Of a stretch of 64,000 nucleotides of DNA, positions 40,933 through 49,660 are shown one piece after another. A program made the translations under genes and the position numbers. Below the pieces are notes generated by a model. It saw nothing but the letters and a program-made list of their open reading frames with translations, searched no databases and had not been told where the DNA came from. The stretch comes from Butyricimonas virosa (lineage in GTDB: Bacteria > Bacteroidota > Bacteroidia > Bacteroidales > Marinifilaceae), in the NCBI RefSeq assembly GCF_025148635.1, contig NZ_CP102269.1:2790001-2854000 (forward strand), given 5' to 3'. Every line of letters begins with the position of its first letter. Positions within the stretch are counted from its first letter, which is position 1.

Positions 40933-41838
40933 ATGTGTTCAAAAATAAGTAAAGTTGCGATTTACGGACGGGTGATTCATGAAGAGTTTTATCCTTATTT
41001 CAAACAAATGTTGCGTGATCTGAATGAGCGAGAGGTTTGTTTGACTTGTTATAAACCTTTCTATGATTTTTTGAAGGAAAAATGTGGCATTTCTGATGTT
41101 TTTCAAGCGTTTTATGAGGATGATGTTGATCAGGATACGGATGTTTTGTTCAGCGTGGGAGGGGACGGTACATTTCTTGATTCCGCAATGCGAGTAAAAA
41201 ATTATGGTATTCCCGTGTTGGGCATCAATAGTGGGCGGTTGGGTTTTTTGGCTAATATAGCTCAAGAGGAGATTCCGCAGGCTATTCATTGGTTGTGTGC
41301 CGGAGAGTTTGACGTGGAACAGCGTGCGTTGGTGAAATTCGAGATGGAAGATAACCCCTTTGCTGAATTTAATTATGCATTGAATGAGATAAGTATATTA
41401 AAGACAGAACGTTCCTCATTGTTGAAGGTTCATGCTTATATCGGGGAAGAATATCTCACGACATACTGGGCTGATGGTGTGATCGTGGCCACGCCTACTG
41501 GGTCTACAGCCTACTCGTTAAGTTGCGGAGGGCCGATCGTGGCTTTTGGGTGCGATAACTTGATCATAACTCCGGTAAGTCCACATAATTTGAATATGCG
41601 TCCGTTGATTTTGCCCGGTAACGTGCAAATCCGTCTAAAAGTGGAGAGTCGTTCAGGAGACTTCATGTTGAGTGCTGATTCTCGTATGCAAAGAATGTCG
41701 GATAATCATGAATTATTTATATCTTCGGGCGATTTTAAAATGAATGTTGTGAAAATGCCTGATCATAGTTATTACGAAACGTTACGTAATAAATTGAATT
41801 GGGGAGAGGACAAGAGAAACAAGAAAGATAAAAGTTAA
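40933..41838 (+). CDS. nadK: NAD kinase
   Basis: A 301-residue enzyme making NADP from NAD and ATP. The conserved GGDGTFLDS motif with catalytic Asp78 is present. NEISILKTERSSL and the glycine-rich TPTGSTAYSLSCGGP segment that forms the nucleotide site are also clear. The C-terminal SPHNLNMRPLILP is typical. Length fits. It lies between the CBS gene and uppS. Confidence 0.95.
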   Translation: MCSKISKVAIYGRVIHEEFYPYFKQMLRDLNEREVCLTCYKPFYDFLKEKCGISDVFQAFYEDDVDQDTDVLFSVGGDGTFLDSAMRVKNYGIPVLGINSGRLGFLANIAQEEIPQAIHWLCAGEFDVEQRALVKFEMEDNPFAEFNYALNEISILKTERSSLLKVHAYIGEEYLTTYWADGVIVATPTGSTAYSLSCGGPIVAFGCDNLIITPVSPHNLNMRPLILPGNVQIRLKVESRSGDFMLSADSRMQRMSDNHELFISSGDFKMNVVKMPDHSYYETLRNKLNWGEDKRNKKDKS

Positions 41839-41899
41839 AAACTAAAAGTTGAAACGATTTTAAATAATGTGGTTAATTTTATTGGAGAGTGAAAAGTAA

Positions 41900-41927
41900 T
41901 TTTCAATTTTCAATTTTCAATTTTCAA
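41900..41927 (+). repeat. Four tandem copies of TTTTCAA before uppS
   Basis: Four perfect 7-bp units, TTTTCAA, end 6 bases before the uppS ATG. The same four-copy array lies before lptB at 59051-59078. It happens to be open in the uppS frame and would encode FQFSIFNFQ, which could mislead start prediction. Confidence 0.85.
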
Positions 41928-41933
41928 TTAATT

Positions 41934-42662
41934 ATGGATAAAGAGAATATACCGGAACACGTGGCAATTATTATGGATGGAAACGGAAGGTGGGCCAAAA
42001 GTCACGGTTTGGAGAGATGGGAAGGTCATAAAAAAGGAGTAGATGCGGTAAGAACAGCAATGGAGGCTGCCGGGGAGATCGGGGTGAAATATTTGACGTT
42101 ATATGCTTTTTCGATAGAGAATTGGAATCGTCCGAAGAAAGAGATAGACGTGTTGATGGGGTTGATGGTGGACGCTATTTTGGCTGAAACTGATAATTTG
42201 ATGAGAAAACAAGTCCGGGTGAAGGCTATCGGGAATTTGTCAGATTTGCCGGAAGAGGTATATAACAAATTACAGGGATTAATAACGAGAACGGCATCTA
42301 ATACCGGGTTAACTCTAGTGTTGGCATTAAGTTATGGAGCAAGATGGGAGATTTTGACTGCGGCCAAGCGAATAGCTCAAGATGTGCGGGATGGCAAAAT
42401 AGAAGATGTTGAGGCATTTACAGACGTAGATTTTTCTACCTACCTGACGACGTCGGGAATTCCTGATCCCGATTTATTGATCCGAACAAGTGGTGAATGT
42501 AGACTTAGTAATTTCCTTTTATGGCAATTAGCGTATACTGAACTATATTTTCTTGATAAATTTTGGCCCGATTTTGAAAAAGAAGACTTATATTTGGCCA
42601 TTCGTAATTTTCAAAAAAGAGAAAGACGATTCGGGTTAACCGGAGAGCAACTAAAAAAGTGA
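41934..42662 (+). CDS. uppS: Isoprenyl transferase (undecaprenyl diphosphate synthase)
   Basis: A 242-residue cis-prenyltransferase that makes undecaprenyl diphosphate, the lipid carrier for cell-wall and polysaccharide precursors. The catalytic motif HVAIIMDGNGRWAK starts at residue 8, YLTLYAFSIENWNRP follows, and the C-terminal DLLIRTSGECRLSNFLLWQLAYTELYF is the substrate-binding signature. The ATG at 41934 is chosen because upstream codons are simply the TTTTCAA repeat. Its stop overlaps the GTG of a longer bamA frame. Confidence 0.95.
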   Translation: MDKENIPEHVAIIMDGNGRWAKSHGLERWEGHKKGVDAVRTAMEAAGEIGVKYLTLYAFSIENWNRPKKEIDVLMGLMVDAILAETDNLMRKQVRVKAIGNLSDLPEEVYNKLQGLITRTASNTGLTLVLALSYGARWEILTAAKRIAQDVRDGKIEDVEAFTDVDFSTYLTTSGIPDPDLLIRTSGECRLSNFLLWQLAYTELYFLDKFWPDFEKEDLYLAIRNFQKRERRFGLTGEQLKK

Positions 42663-42667
42663 CTCAG

Positions 42668-45214
42668 ATGACAGGAAAAATAACGCTTTTATTAATCTTT
42701 ATACTGTGTGTTTATGGGGCAAAAGCCCAAGTCGCAGATACGACACAACAATATGATATTTTTTATTCTTCACCTAAAACTTATGAACTAGCTGGAGTAC
42801 GAGCTGTTGGGGGAGGGGAGAATTATGATGAGGATTATCTGGCACAGATGGCTGGATTGTCAATTGGAATGGCAGTACAGATTCCCGGAGAAACAATTAC
42901 TCGTGCAATCAAGAGATTGTATGGGCATGGAATCTTTTCAGATGTATCTATTGCCATAGATAAGATCGAAGGAGATAAAGTTTATTTGGCTTTATATATA
43001 AAGGAACGTCATAAACTTTCCAAGATTAATTATGTTGGGTTGAAAAAAGCGGAGGAGAATAAAATCAAGGAAAAGATGAATTTGTTACCGGGTTCTCAAG
43101 TGACAGACTTGATGAAGTCGAATCTAAAGATGCAGATTGAAAAATATCTGAAAGAAAAAGGATATTATAACACAAATATCAGAATTATTCAACGTGATGA
43201 TCCGGAACATAGTAATTTCGTGATCTTGGATGCTATCGTGGAGAAACATAACAAGATCAAAATTGACGAGATTATCATTACCGGAAACAAGTTAATGAAA
43301 GATGGCCGTCTGAAAGGAGCTATGAAGAAGACGAAAGAGAAATCTCTGCGTAATTTCTTCAAGTCGGCTAATTATATAGAAAAAAATTACGATGAAGATA
43401 AGTTCCTTCTTGTAGATAAATATAACGAGAAAGGTTTCCGGGATGCGGTGATCCTTTCGGATAGTGTGGTGCAGATTTCACCGAAACGAGTAAAGATTTA
43501 TATCGACGTACAGGAAGGAAATAAATACTATTTCAATAATATTACTTGGGTGGGTAATACCATTTACTCTTCAGATGTTTTGAGTGATGTGTTGAATATC
43601 AAGAAAGGCGATGTTTATAATAGTAAATATCTTGGAGAGCGCATGACGTCAGATGATGATGCTGTTTCTAATCTATATCAGAACAATGGTTATTTGTTTT
43701 CCCGGTTGGTACCGGTAGAGACCATATCAGGAGAAGACTCCATTAACTTGGAAGTCCGGGTGGTTGAAGGTCCCCAAGCGACGATTAATAAAGTAATCAT
43801 CAAAGGAAACAACCGTACGCACGAGCATGTGATTCGTCGGGAGTTGTATGTTTATCCCGGGGAATTATTCAGTCGTGAGGATATTATACGAAGTGCCCGA
43901 GAGTTAGCAAATATGGGGCATTTTGATCCGGAGCAAATCCAGCCTGATTTGGCAAATGTGAATGCAGAAGCAGGAACAGCAGATGTTGTATTTAGTTTAG
44001 TAGAAAAAGCGAATGATAAAATCGAGCTTTCCGGAGGATGGGGAGCCGGTATGATCATCGGTTCTGTGGGATTGACTTTCACGAATTTCTCTATTCGTAA
44101 TATATTTAATTGGGATTCTTACCGTCCTCTGCCGCAGGGTGATGGTCAGACGTTTAGTTTGAAGGCTCAAACGAACGGTAAATACTATACTTCTTTCAGT
44201 TTGTCTTTCCGTGAACCTTGGTTAGGTGGAAGAAAGCCGAATTCATTGAGTGTATCATTGTATTTCTCTCGTCAAACGGGATATTCCAGTAGTTACCGGA
44301 ACTCTTATTATATGAGTAATACTTCCCAGATGTATGATTCTCGTCAGTTGATGTTGACTTATGGTCTTAGTGTGGGGTTAGGACGACGCATTAATTGGCC
44401 GGATAACTGGTTTACGATGTATAACGAGATTTCATTCCAACGCTATCAGTTGAAGAATTGGCCTTATTATATTTTCAGTGATGGTAATTCCAATAACTTG
44501 TCTATCGCAACGGTTATCAAGAGAAGTTCTATTGACAACCCGCTATTTACAAGAATGGGTAGTGAATTCACATTTTCATTGACATTGACCCCGCCGTATT
44601 CCTTGTTCTCAAATCGTCATTTCGAGGCAGAGAAGGATCAAGTGAAGTATAGATGGATCGAGTATCATAAGTGGAAATTCAGCGGAAAGATTTTCATGCC
44701 GTTGACTCGTAGTGAAAAACGTCCGTTAGTGTTGTATGCTTCGGCACAATACGGCTACTTGGGTTACTATGATAAGAACAAAAAGTCTCCGTTCGAAGGA
44801 TTCGAAATGGGTGGTGACGGAATGTCTGGATATAGCTTGTATGGTAGAGAGTACGTGGGATTACGCGGTTATGAAAACGGATCGTTGACCAATGCCGGTT
44901 CATCTTTTATTGCTCCGAAATCCTCAGACGCGAGCTTGTATTCCAAGTTCACGATGGAGTTGCGTTACCCGATTTCTTTGGCACAATCAGCAACGATTTA
45001 TGCTTTAGGCTTCTTGGAAGCAGGTAACTCTTGGTACGAGTTGAAGGATTTCGAACCGTTTAATCTGTATCGTTCTGCCGGGGTTGGTTTGCGTGTTTTC
45101 CTGCCAATGTTTGGTTTGCTTGGAATTGACTGGGGGTATGGATTTGATGATGTGCCGGGACGTAGTGGTGCTGGTGGTTCACAATTCCACTTCGTGTTGG
45201 GACAAGAATTTTAA
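42668..45214 (+). CDS. bamA: Outer-membrane protein assembly factor BamA
   Basis: An 848-residue Omp85-family protein that inserts beta-barrel proteins in the outer membrane. A signal peptide (about 1-19, VYGAKAQ) is followed by five POTRA-like repeats at about residues 35-425 (ISIGMAVQIPGETITRAIKRLYGHGIFSDV, VVEGPQATINKVIIKGNNRTHEHVIRREL). The 16-strand barrel follows, with the conserved VGLRGYENGSL loop and a C-terminal strand ending in FHFVLGQEF. The frame can be extended to a GTG at 42659; the ATG at 42668 gives a normal leader. It is followed by its usual partner, a Skp-like chaperone gene. Confidence 0.95.
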   Translation: MTGKITLLLIFILCVYGAKAQVADTTQQYDIFYSSPKTYELAGVRAVGGGENYDEDYLAQMAGLSIGMAVQIPGETITRAIKRLYGHGIFSDVSIAIDKIEGDKVYLALYIKERHKLSKINYVGLKKAEENKIKEKMNLLPGSQVTDLMKSNLKMQIEKYLKEKGYYNTNIRIIQRDDPEHSNFVILDAIVEKHNKIKIDEIIITGNKLMKDGRLKGAMKKTKEKSLRNFFKSANYIEKNYDEDKFLLVDKYNEKGFRDAVILSDSVVQISPKRVKIYIDVQEGNKYYFNNITWVGNTIYSSDVLSDVLNIKKGDVYNSKYLGERMTSDDDAVSNLYQNNGYLFSRLVPVETISGEDSINLEVRVVEGPQATINKVIIKGNNRTHEHVIRRELYVYPGELFSREDIIRSARELANMGHFDPEQIQPDLANVNAEAGTADVVFSLVEKANDKIELSGGWGAGMIIGSVGLTFTNFSIRNIFNWDSYRPLPQGDGQTFSLKAQTNGKYYTSFSLSFREPWLGGRKPNSLSVSLYFSRQTGYSSSYRNSYYMSNTSQMYDSRQLMLTYGLSVGLGRRINWPDNWFTMYNEISFQRYQLKNWPYYIFSDGNSNNLSIATVIKRSSIDNPLFTRMGSEFTFSLTLTPPYSLFSNRHFEAEKDQVKYRWIEYHKWKFSGKIFMPLTRSEKRPLVLYASAQYGYLGYYDKNKKSPFEGFEMGGDGMSGYSLYGREYVGLRGYENGSLTNAGSSFIAPKSSDASLYSKFTMELRYPISLAQSATIYALGFLEAGNSWYELKDFEPFNLYRSAGVGLRVFLPMFGLLGIDWGYGFDDVPGRSGAGGSQFHFVLGQEF

Positions 45215-45290
45215 CCATTAAATCATAAATTATTTTGGGCTTCTTTGCATACATTATGTATGTAGGCTAGGAAAAGGAATTTTATTTTAT

Positions 45291-45298
45291 TACTTTTG
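45291..45298 (+). promoter_or_regulatory. Possible -7 promoter element before skp/ompH
   Basis: TACTTTTG matches the TAnnTTTG element, 24 bases before the ATG. No TTTG is seen at the expected -33 distance, so this is tentative. Confidence 0.4.
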
Positions 45299-45322
45299 TA
45301 GATCATTTTAAAGACAAACATT

Positions 45323-45859
45323 ATGAAGAATACGTTGAAATTATTTGCTTTAGTAGCATTTATGTTTGCTGCTTTTGCTACTTCTGCTCAAACTGCAAAA
45401 CCAATTAAGTTAGGTCATCTTGATGTTCAAAAGGTGATGACAAGTATGCCGGAATTCAAGAAGGCTCAGGATGATTTAGCAGCTAAGGAGCAAGAGATTA
45501 GAAAAGAATTGACAGCAATGCATGAGAATTATCAGAAATTGATGCAAGAATATCAGGCTAATGCTAAAACACTGACTGAATTAAGCCGTACAGCTAAAGA
45601 ACAAGAAATTCAAGGATTGGCAGAGAGAATTCAAAACTTCCAACAATTAGCTCAAGAACAAATGGCTAAAACACAGGAAGATTTGTTAGCACCAATTATT
45701 ACTAAAATTCAAAATGCAGTTCAAGCCGTAGGTAAAGAAGGTGGTTTCACTTATATTTTTGCTGCAACTCCTAATTTCGGTCAAGGTGCATTATTGTATA
45801 CGGCTGATAATAGTGAGGATGTGTTACCGCTGGTAAAGAAAAAATTAGGTATTCAATAA
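45323..45859 (+). CDS. Skp/OmpH-family periplasmic chaperone
   Basis: A 178-residue periplasmic chaperone expected to carry unfolded outer-membrane proteins to BamA. It has a cleavable signal peptide (about 1-22, FAAFATSAQ) and an OmpH domain beginning with IKLGHLDVQKVMTSMPEFKKAQDDL. A long coiled-coil forms the Skp tentacles (about 50-125), and a return strand region (FTYIFAATPNFGQGALLY) follows. A clear terminator follows. Confidence 0.92.
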   Translation: MKNTLKLFALVAFMFAAFATSAQTAKPIKLGHLDVQKVMTSMPEFKKAQDDLAAKEQEIRKELTAMHENYQKLMQEYQANAKTLTELSRTAKEQEIQGLAERIQNFQQLAQEQMAKTQEDLLAPIITKIQNAVQAVGKEGGFTYIFAATPNFGQGALLYTADNSEDVLPLVKKKLGIQ

Positions 45860-45880
45860 TTTATATATATAATGAAATAA

Positions 45881-45908
45881 AGTCGCCCTTTTGGGCGGCT
45901 TTTTTTTT
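45881..45908 (+). terminator. Intrinsic terminator after skp/ompH
   Basis: AGTCGCCC (45881-45888) pairs with GGGCGGCT (45893-45900) with loop TTTT, followed by eight further T residues. Confidence 0.92.
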
Positions 45909-45964
45909 GCATTCTTTGGGAATAAAAGGTATATTAGCAGCTATAAACTTAATATAATAGACAT

Positions 45965-46789
45965 ATGTCTTGTCCGATTGGGGTGTTTGATTCCGGATAT
46001 GGGGGATTGACGATATTGAAAGATATTGTAAAAGAGATGCCTGAGTATGATTATATTTACTTGGGAGATAATGCTCGTACACCTTATGGAACTCGTTCTT
46101 TTGATGTTGTTTACAAGTACACGCGAGAGGCGGTTTTAAAGTTGTTCGGGATGGGGTGTAAGCTGGTTATCCTGGCGTGTAACACGGCCTCGGCGAAAGC
46201 TCTACGGACAATACAGCAAGTCGATTTGCCCCGGATAGATTCTCAACGAAGAGTGTTAGGAGTTATTCGTCCCAGCGTAGAGGCTGTGGCGGATTTTACA
46301 GGGAATGGGCATATCGGTATCTTGGCAACTTCGGGAACCGTGGCGTCGGAGTCATATTTGTTGGAGATTGCCAAAATTCATTCGGAGAGGGGATTTCTGG
46401 TCACGCAGCAGGCTTGTCCCATGTGGGTTCCGATCGTGGAGAATAACGAGATGAATTCTCCGGGGGCGGCTTTCTTTGTACAGAAGTATATAGATACAAT
46501 TCTACAAGCTGATCCGCAGATTGACACTCTCGTGTTGGCTTGTACGCATTATCCGTTGTTGAGAAGTGTTATTGACCGCTTTATTCCGGAAGGGATAACC
46601 GTCATCCAGCAGGGTGAAATTGTAGCACGAAGTTTGAAAGACTATTTGTGGCGGCATCCGGAGATGGAACGAGAACTTTCCCGGGGGGGGCAGATTGAAT
46701 TCTTGACCACGGAGAAAGGTGGAATGTTTGATAAGATGGCAGCGCTATTTATGCAGGCGGAAGTGACTTCCCGGCATATAGAACTGTAA
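45965..46789 (+). CDS. murI: Glutamate racemase
   Basis: A 274-residue enzyme producing D-glutamate for peptidoglycan. The N-terminal IGVFDSGYGGLTIL and LGDNARTPYG are characteristic. The two catalytic cysteines are Cys72 in VILACNTASA and Cys193 in LVLACTHYPLL. Length is typical. It follows the terminator of the bamA-skp unit and precedes rel, separated from it by about 90 bases of repeat-like sequence. Confidence 0.95.
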   Translation: MSCPIGVFDSGYGGLTILKDIVKEMPEYDYIYLGDNARTPYGTRSFDVVYKYTREAVLKLFGMGCKLVILACNTASAKALRTIQQVDLPRIDSQRRVLGVIRPSVEAVADFTGNGHIGILATSGTVASESYLLEIAKIHSERGFLVTQQACPMWVPIVENNEMNSPGAAFFVQKYIDTILQADPQIDTLVLACTHYPLLRSVIDRFIPEGITVIQQGEIVARSLKDYLWRHPEMERELSRGGQIEFLTTEKGGMFDKMAALFMQAEVTSRHIEL

Positions 46790-46879
46790 AATTTAGTGAT
46801 TAAGCGATTTATGATTTGTGATTTACGATTAATATTTTAATCTTAAATTTAGAATCTTAAATCTAAAGTTATTTGGGTT
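46790..46879. repeat. Intergenic GATTTATGATTTACGATT-type repeat
   Basis: Imperfect copies of GATTTATGATT, GATTTACGATTA and TCTTAAATTTAGAATCTTAAATC fill the gap between murI and rel. Related sequences lie at 56453-56554 and 63839-63960. No gene is present. Confidence 0.55.
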
Positions 46880-49081
46880 ATGGACGAGCAGGAAATGATT
46901 GAAACGGCTTTCGATGATTTAATAAAATCTTTGCGAAAGGGGACGACTGAGGAGAGTGTGAAAATGATTCGTAGGGCATTTGAATTTGCCCGGGAAGCTC
47001 ATCAGGGGGTTAGACGTAAATCGGGGGAACCTTATATATTGCATCCCTTGGCCGTGGCGAAGATTGCGGTGAAGGAGATCGGATTGGGTACGAAATCGGC
47101 TGTAGCCGCACTCCTGCATGATGTGGTGGAAGATACCGATTACACGGTGGAGGATATAGCCAATCTTTTTGGTCCTAAAATAGCTTCACTTGTTGACGGG
47201 TTGACGAAAATCAGTGAGGTTATGGGGTCTAACACGACCAAGCAGGCCGAGAGTTTTCGTAAGATGATTCTGACGTTGGCAGATGATGTGCGGGTAATTT
47301 TGATCAAGATTGCTGACCGTTTGCATAATATGCGAACGCTTGATTCCATGCCGGAACATAAACAAGTGAAGATAGCGAGTGAAACACTCTATATATATGC
47401 CCCCCTGGCGCATCGTATGGGATTGCATGCGATTAAGACGGAGTTAGAGGATTTGAGTTTGAAGTACGAGAATCCGGTTGAATACCAGGAACTGGAAAAA
47501 CGAATTCATGATTACCGGGATGAACATACCGGTTTGTATCAGCAATTTATTGCTCCGATTCGGGAGCGTTTAACAGAGAGTGGGTATCGTTATGATATAA
47601 CAGCACGAACGAAAAGTGTCTACTCTGTGTGGTCCAAGATGCAGCGTAGACACATTTCTTTTGAAGAGATATATGATTTGCTTGCCGTGAGGATCGTGTT
47701 CGATCCGAAGGATAATCAACCGGAGAAATGGCAATGTTGGAATATTTACTCGTTGATTACTGATATGTATAGTCCAAAACCGGAGAGAATCCGGGATTGG
47801 GTCAGTGTCCCGAAGGCTAATGGATACGAGGCCTTACATCTTACCGTTATGGGGCCCGGGGGGAAGTGGATAGAGGTGCAGATTCGTTCCCGTCGGATGG
47901 ATGAGATTGCCGAGAAGGGATTGGCTGCACACTGGAAATACAAGGGGGATAATGCTGAAGCGAGTAACGAGGTGGACAAGTGGTTGGCGGGTATTAAGGA
48001 GATGTTGGAGCAACCGGGAACTGATGCGTTGGAATTTTTAGACGAATTTAAACTTAATCTTTTTGCCAAGGAGATCCGGGTGTTTACCCCAAAGGGGGAG
48101 ATGCGAACACTTCCGAAAGGAGCTTCCGTTTTAGATTTTGCTTATGATATTCACACGGAGATCGGGAATTCATGTATAGGCGGCAAGGTGAATCACAAAT
48201 TGGTCCCGATGAGTCATCGGTTACAGAGTGGCGATCAGGTTGAGGTGCTGACCAGCGATAAACAGAAACCGCAGAGTGATTGGCTTGATTTTATCGTTAC
48301 TGCTAAAGCTCGGAATAATATACTTATGGTTTTCCGGAGGGAGAAAAAAGAGCAAATCCGTATCGGAACTACCATGTTTGAAAAATTGCTGGAAGATATG
48401 AAACTGCCTTTCGGGGCGGAAAATTTGAATAAGGCTTTATTGCATTTGAAGTTGCAGCATAAAGATGATCTATACGTGAGTCTTGCTAAAGGGCATTTGG
48501 ACATAGAGGAGGTGCGTAAAGCCTTAAAGAAAAAGTCAGAAAATAAATTTGTCAAGTATTGGAAACTCCAGTTCTTCAAGAGCGATAAGGATAAGTCCGT
48601 ACCGGACAAAGAGGAAGAAAAGGGGAAAGTGATTAATGATATTACTGATGATGCTTCTGATTTTATCATTGCTCCGTGCTGTAATCCGATCCCGGGTGAC
48701 GATGTTGTCGGCATGAAGATTGACGGGGATAAGATTACTGTACATAAACGGAAATGTCCGGAGGCAATCCGATTGATGTCCAGTTACGGGGACAAAATTG
48801 TTCCGGTGAAATGGGTCAGTCACAAGATCATGTCTTTCCTTGCTGTGATCAAATTAAATGGTATTGATAGCATAGGAATCGTGAGTGATATTACGATGAT
48901 TATATCAAAAGAGAGTAATGTGAACATGAGGACGGTGCATTTTGAAACCAAGGATGGGATTTTTGAGGGGATGATCCATTTGTACGTGCATAACACGGCA
49001 GACTTGAATAATTTAATGATGAAGATTGCATCTCTGAAGGGAGTGGAGAACGTTTCCCGGGTAGAGAATTTAGATGTCTAA
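46880..49081 (+). CDS. Bifunctional (p)ppGpp synthetase/hydrolase (RelA/SpoT family)
   Basis: A 733-residue stringent-response enzyme. The HD hydrolase domain (about 45-155) has LLHDVVEDT with His80-Asp81. The synthetase domain (about 230-350) has TARTKSVYSVWSKMQRR, then IYDLLAVRIVF and VSVPKANGYEALHLTVMG. A TGS domain lies at about 395-455 (VFTPKGEMRTLPKGASVLDFAYDIHTEIG). A zinc-finger/helical part contains IAPCCNPIPGDDVVG, and a C-terminal ACT domain covers about 655-733. Both catalytic halves look intact, so it should make and break (p)ppGpp. Confidence 0.95.
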   Translation: MDEQEMIETAFDDLIKSLRKGTTEESVKMIRRAFEFAREAHQGVRRKSGEPYILHPLAVAKIAVKEIGLGTKSAVAALLHDVVEDTDYTVEDIANLFGPKIASLVDGLTKISEVMGSNTTKQAESFRKMILTLADDVRVILIKIADRLHNMRTLDSMPEHKQVKIASETLYIYAPLAHRMGLHAIKTELEDLSLKYENPVEYQELEKRIHDYRDEHTGLYQQFIAPIRERLTESGYRYDITARTKSVYSVWSKMQRRHISFEEIYDLLAVRIVFDPKDNQPEKWQCWNIYSLITDMYSPKPERIRDWVSVPKANGYEALHLTVMGPGGKWIEVQIRSRRMDEIAEKGLAAHWKYKGDNAEASNEVDKWLAGIKEMLEQPGTDALEFLDEFKLNLFAKEIRVFTPKGEMRTLPKGASVLDFAYDIHTEIGNSCIGGKVNHKLVPMSHRLQSGDQVEVLTSDKQKPQSDWLDFIVTAKARNNILMVFRREKKEQIRIGTTMFEKLLEDMKLPFGAENLNKALLHLKLQHKDDLYVSLAKGHLDIEEVRKALKKKSENKFVKYWKLQFFKSDKDKSVPDKEEEKGKVINDITDDASDFIIAPCCNPIPGDDVVGMKIDGDKITVHKRKCPEAIRLMSSYGDKIVPVKWVSHKIMSFLAVIKLNGIDSIGIVSDITMIISKESNVNMRTVHFETKDGIFEGMIHLYVHNTADLNNLMMKIASLKGVENVSRVENLDV

Positions 49082-49165
49082 ATTAAATTTTGTCTAAATA
49101 AGGATAGAACTTCGGATAATTATTGTAACTTAGCGATGTTGTAAATAGAATTAGCTTTGGACTCA

Positions 49166-49618
49166 ATGGAAAAAATAAAGGAGACGGTAAAAGAGATTTT
49201 TACCACTTACCTGCAGCAGAAAGGGCATCGAAAGACGCCAGAGAGATACGCTATTTTAGATGAGATTTATTCTCATTCCGGGCACTTTGATATAGAATCC
49301 TTGTACGTGTTTATGAAGAATAAAAATTACAGGGTTAGCCGTGCAACATTGTACAATACGATTGATTTGTTATTAGAATGTAAGCTGGTGATCAAACATC
49401 AGTTCGGGAATAATATAGCTCAATTCGAACGAGCATACAATAACCGGAAACACGAACATATTGTATGCAAAGTGTGTGGGAAAGTGGAGGAATTCGCTGA
49501 TTCTCGGTTGGAGGAAATCGTCGAACATGTGGAAGAAAAGTATGATTTTACCGTTCATCATCATATGCTTTATATTTATGGTATTTGCAGCAATTGTAAG
49601 TTGACAGGTAAGAAATAA
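49166..49618 (+). CDS. Fur-family metal-dependent transcriptional regulator
   Basis: A 150-residue regulator. The winged-helix part (about 15-85) has KTPERYAILDEIYSHSGHFDIESLYVFMKNKNYRVSRATLYNTIDLLLE-like Fur sequence, the metal region has RKHEHIVCKVCGK, and structural zinc cysteines lie at Cys101/Cys104 and Cys141/Cys144 (CSNC). The sequence does not show whether it senses iron, zinc or peroxide. A TTG at 49157 is in frame; the ATG at 49166 is preferred. It lies between rel and purA, each with its own spacing. Confidence 0.92.
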   Translation: MEKIKETVKEIFTTYLQQKGHRKTPERYAILDEIYSHSGHFDIESLYVFMKNKNYRVSRATLYNTIDLLLECKLVIKHQFGNNIAQFERAYNNRKHEHIVCKVCGKVEEFADSRLEEIVEHVEEKYDFTVHHHMLYIYGICSNCKLTGKK

Positions 49619-49660
49619 ATATTAATTTTGCACGTTTGTTTCATAAAAATATAGTATCAG

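Noticed and set aside
41889..41933. Upstream extension of UppS from a GTG at 41889
   Set aside because: The extra residues are encoded by the TTTTCAA repeat; family members begin near the MDKENIPEHVAIIMDGNG region.
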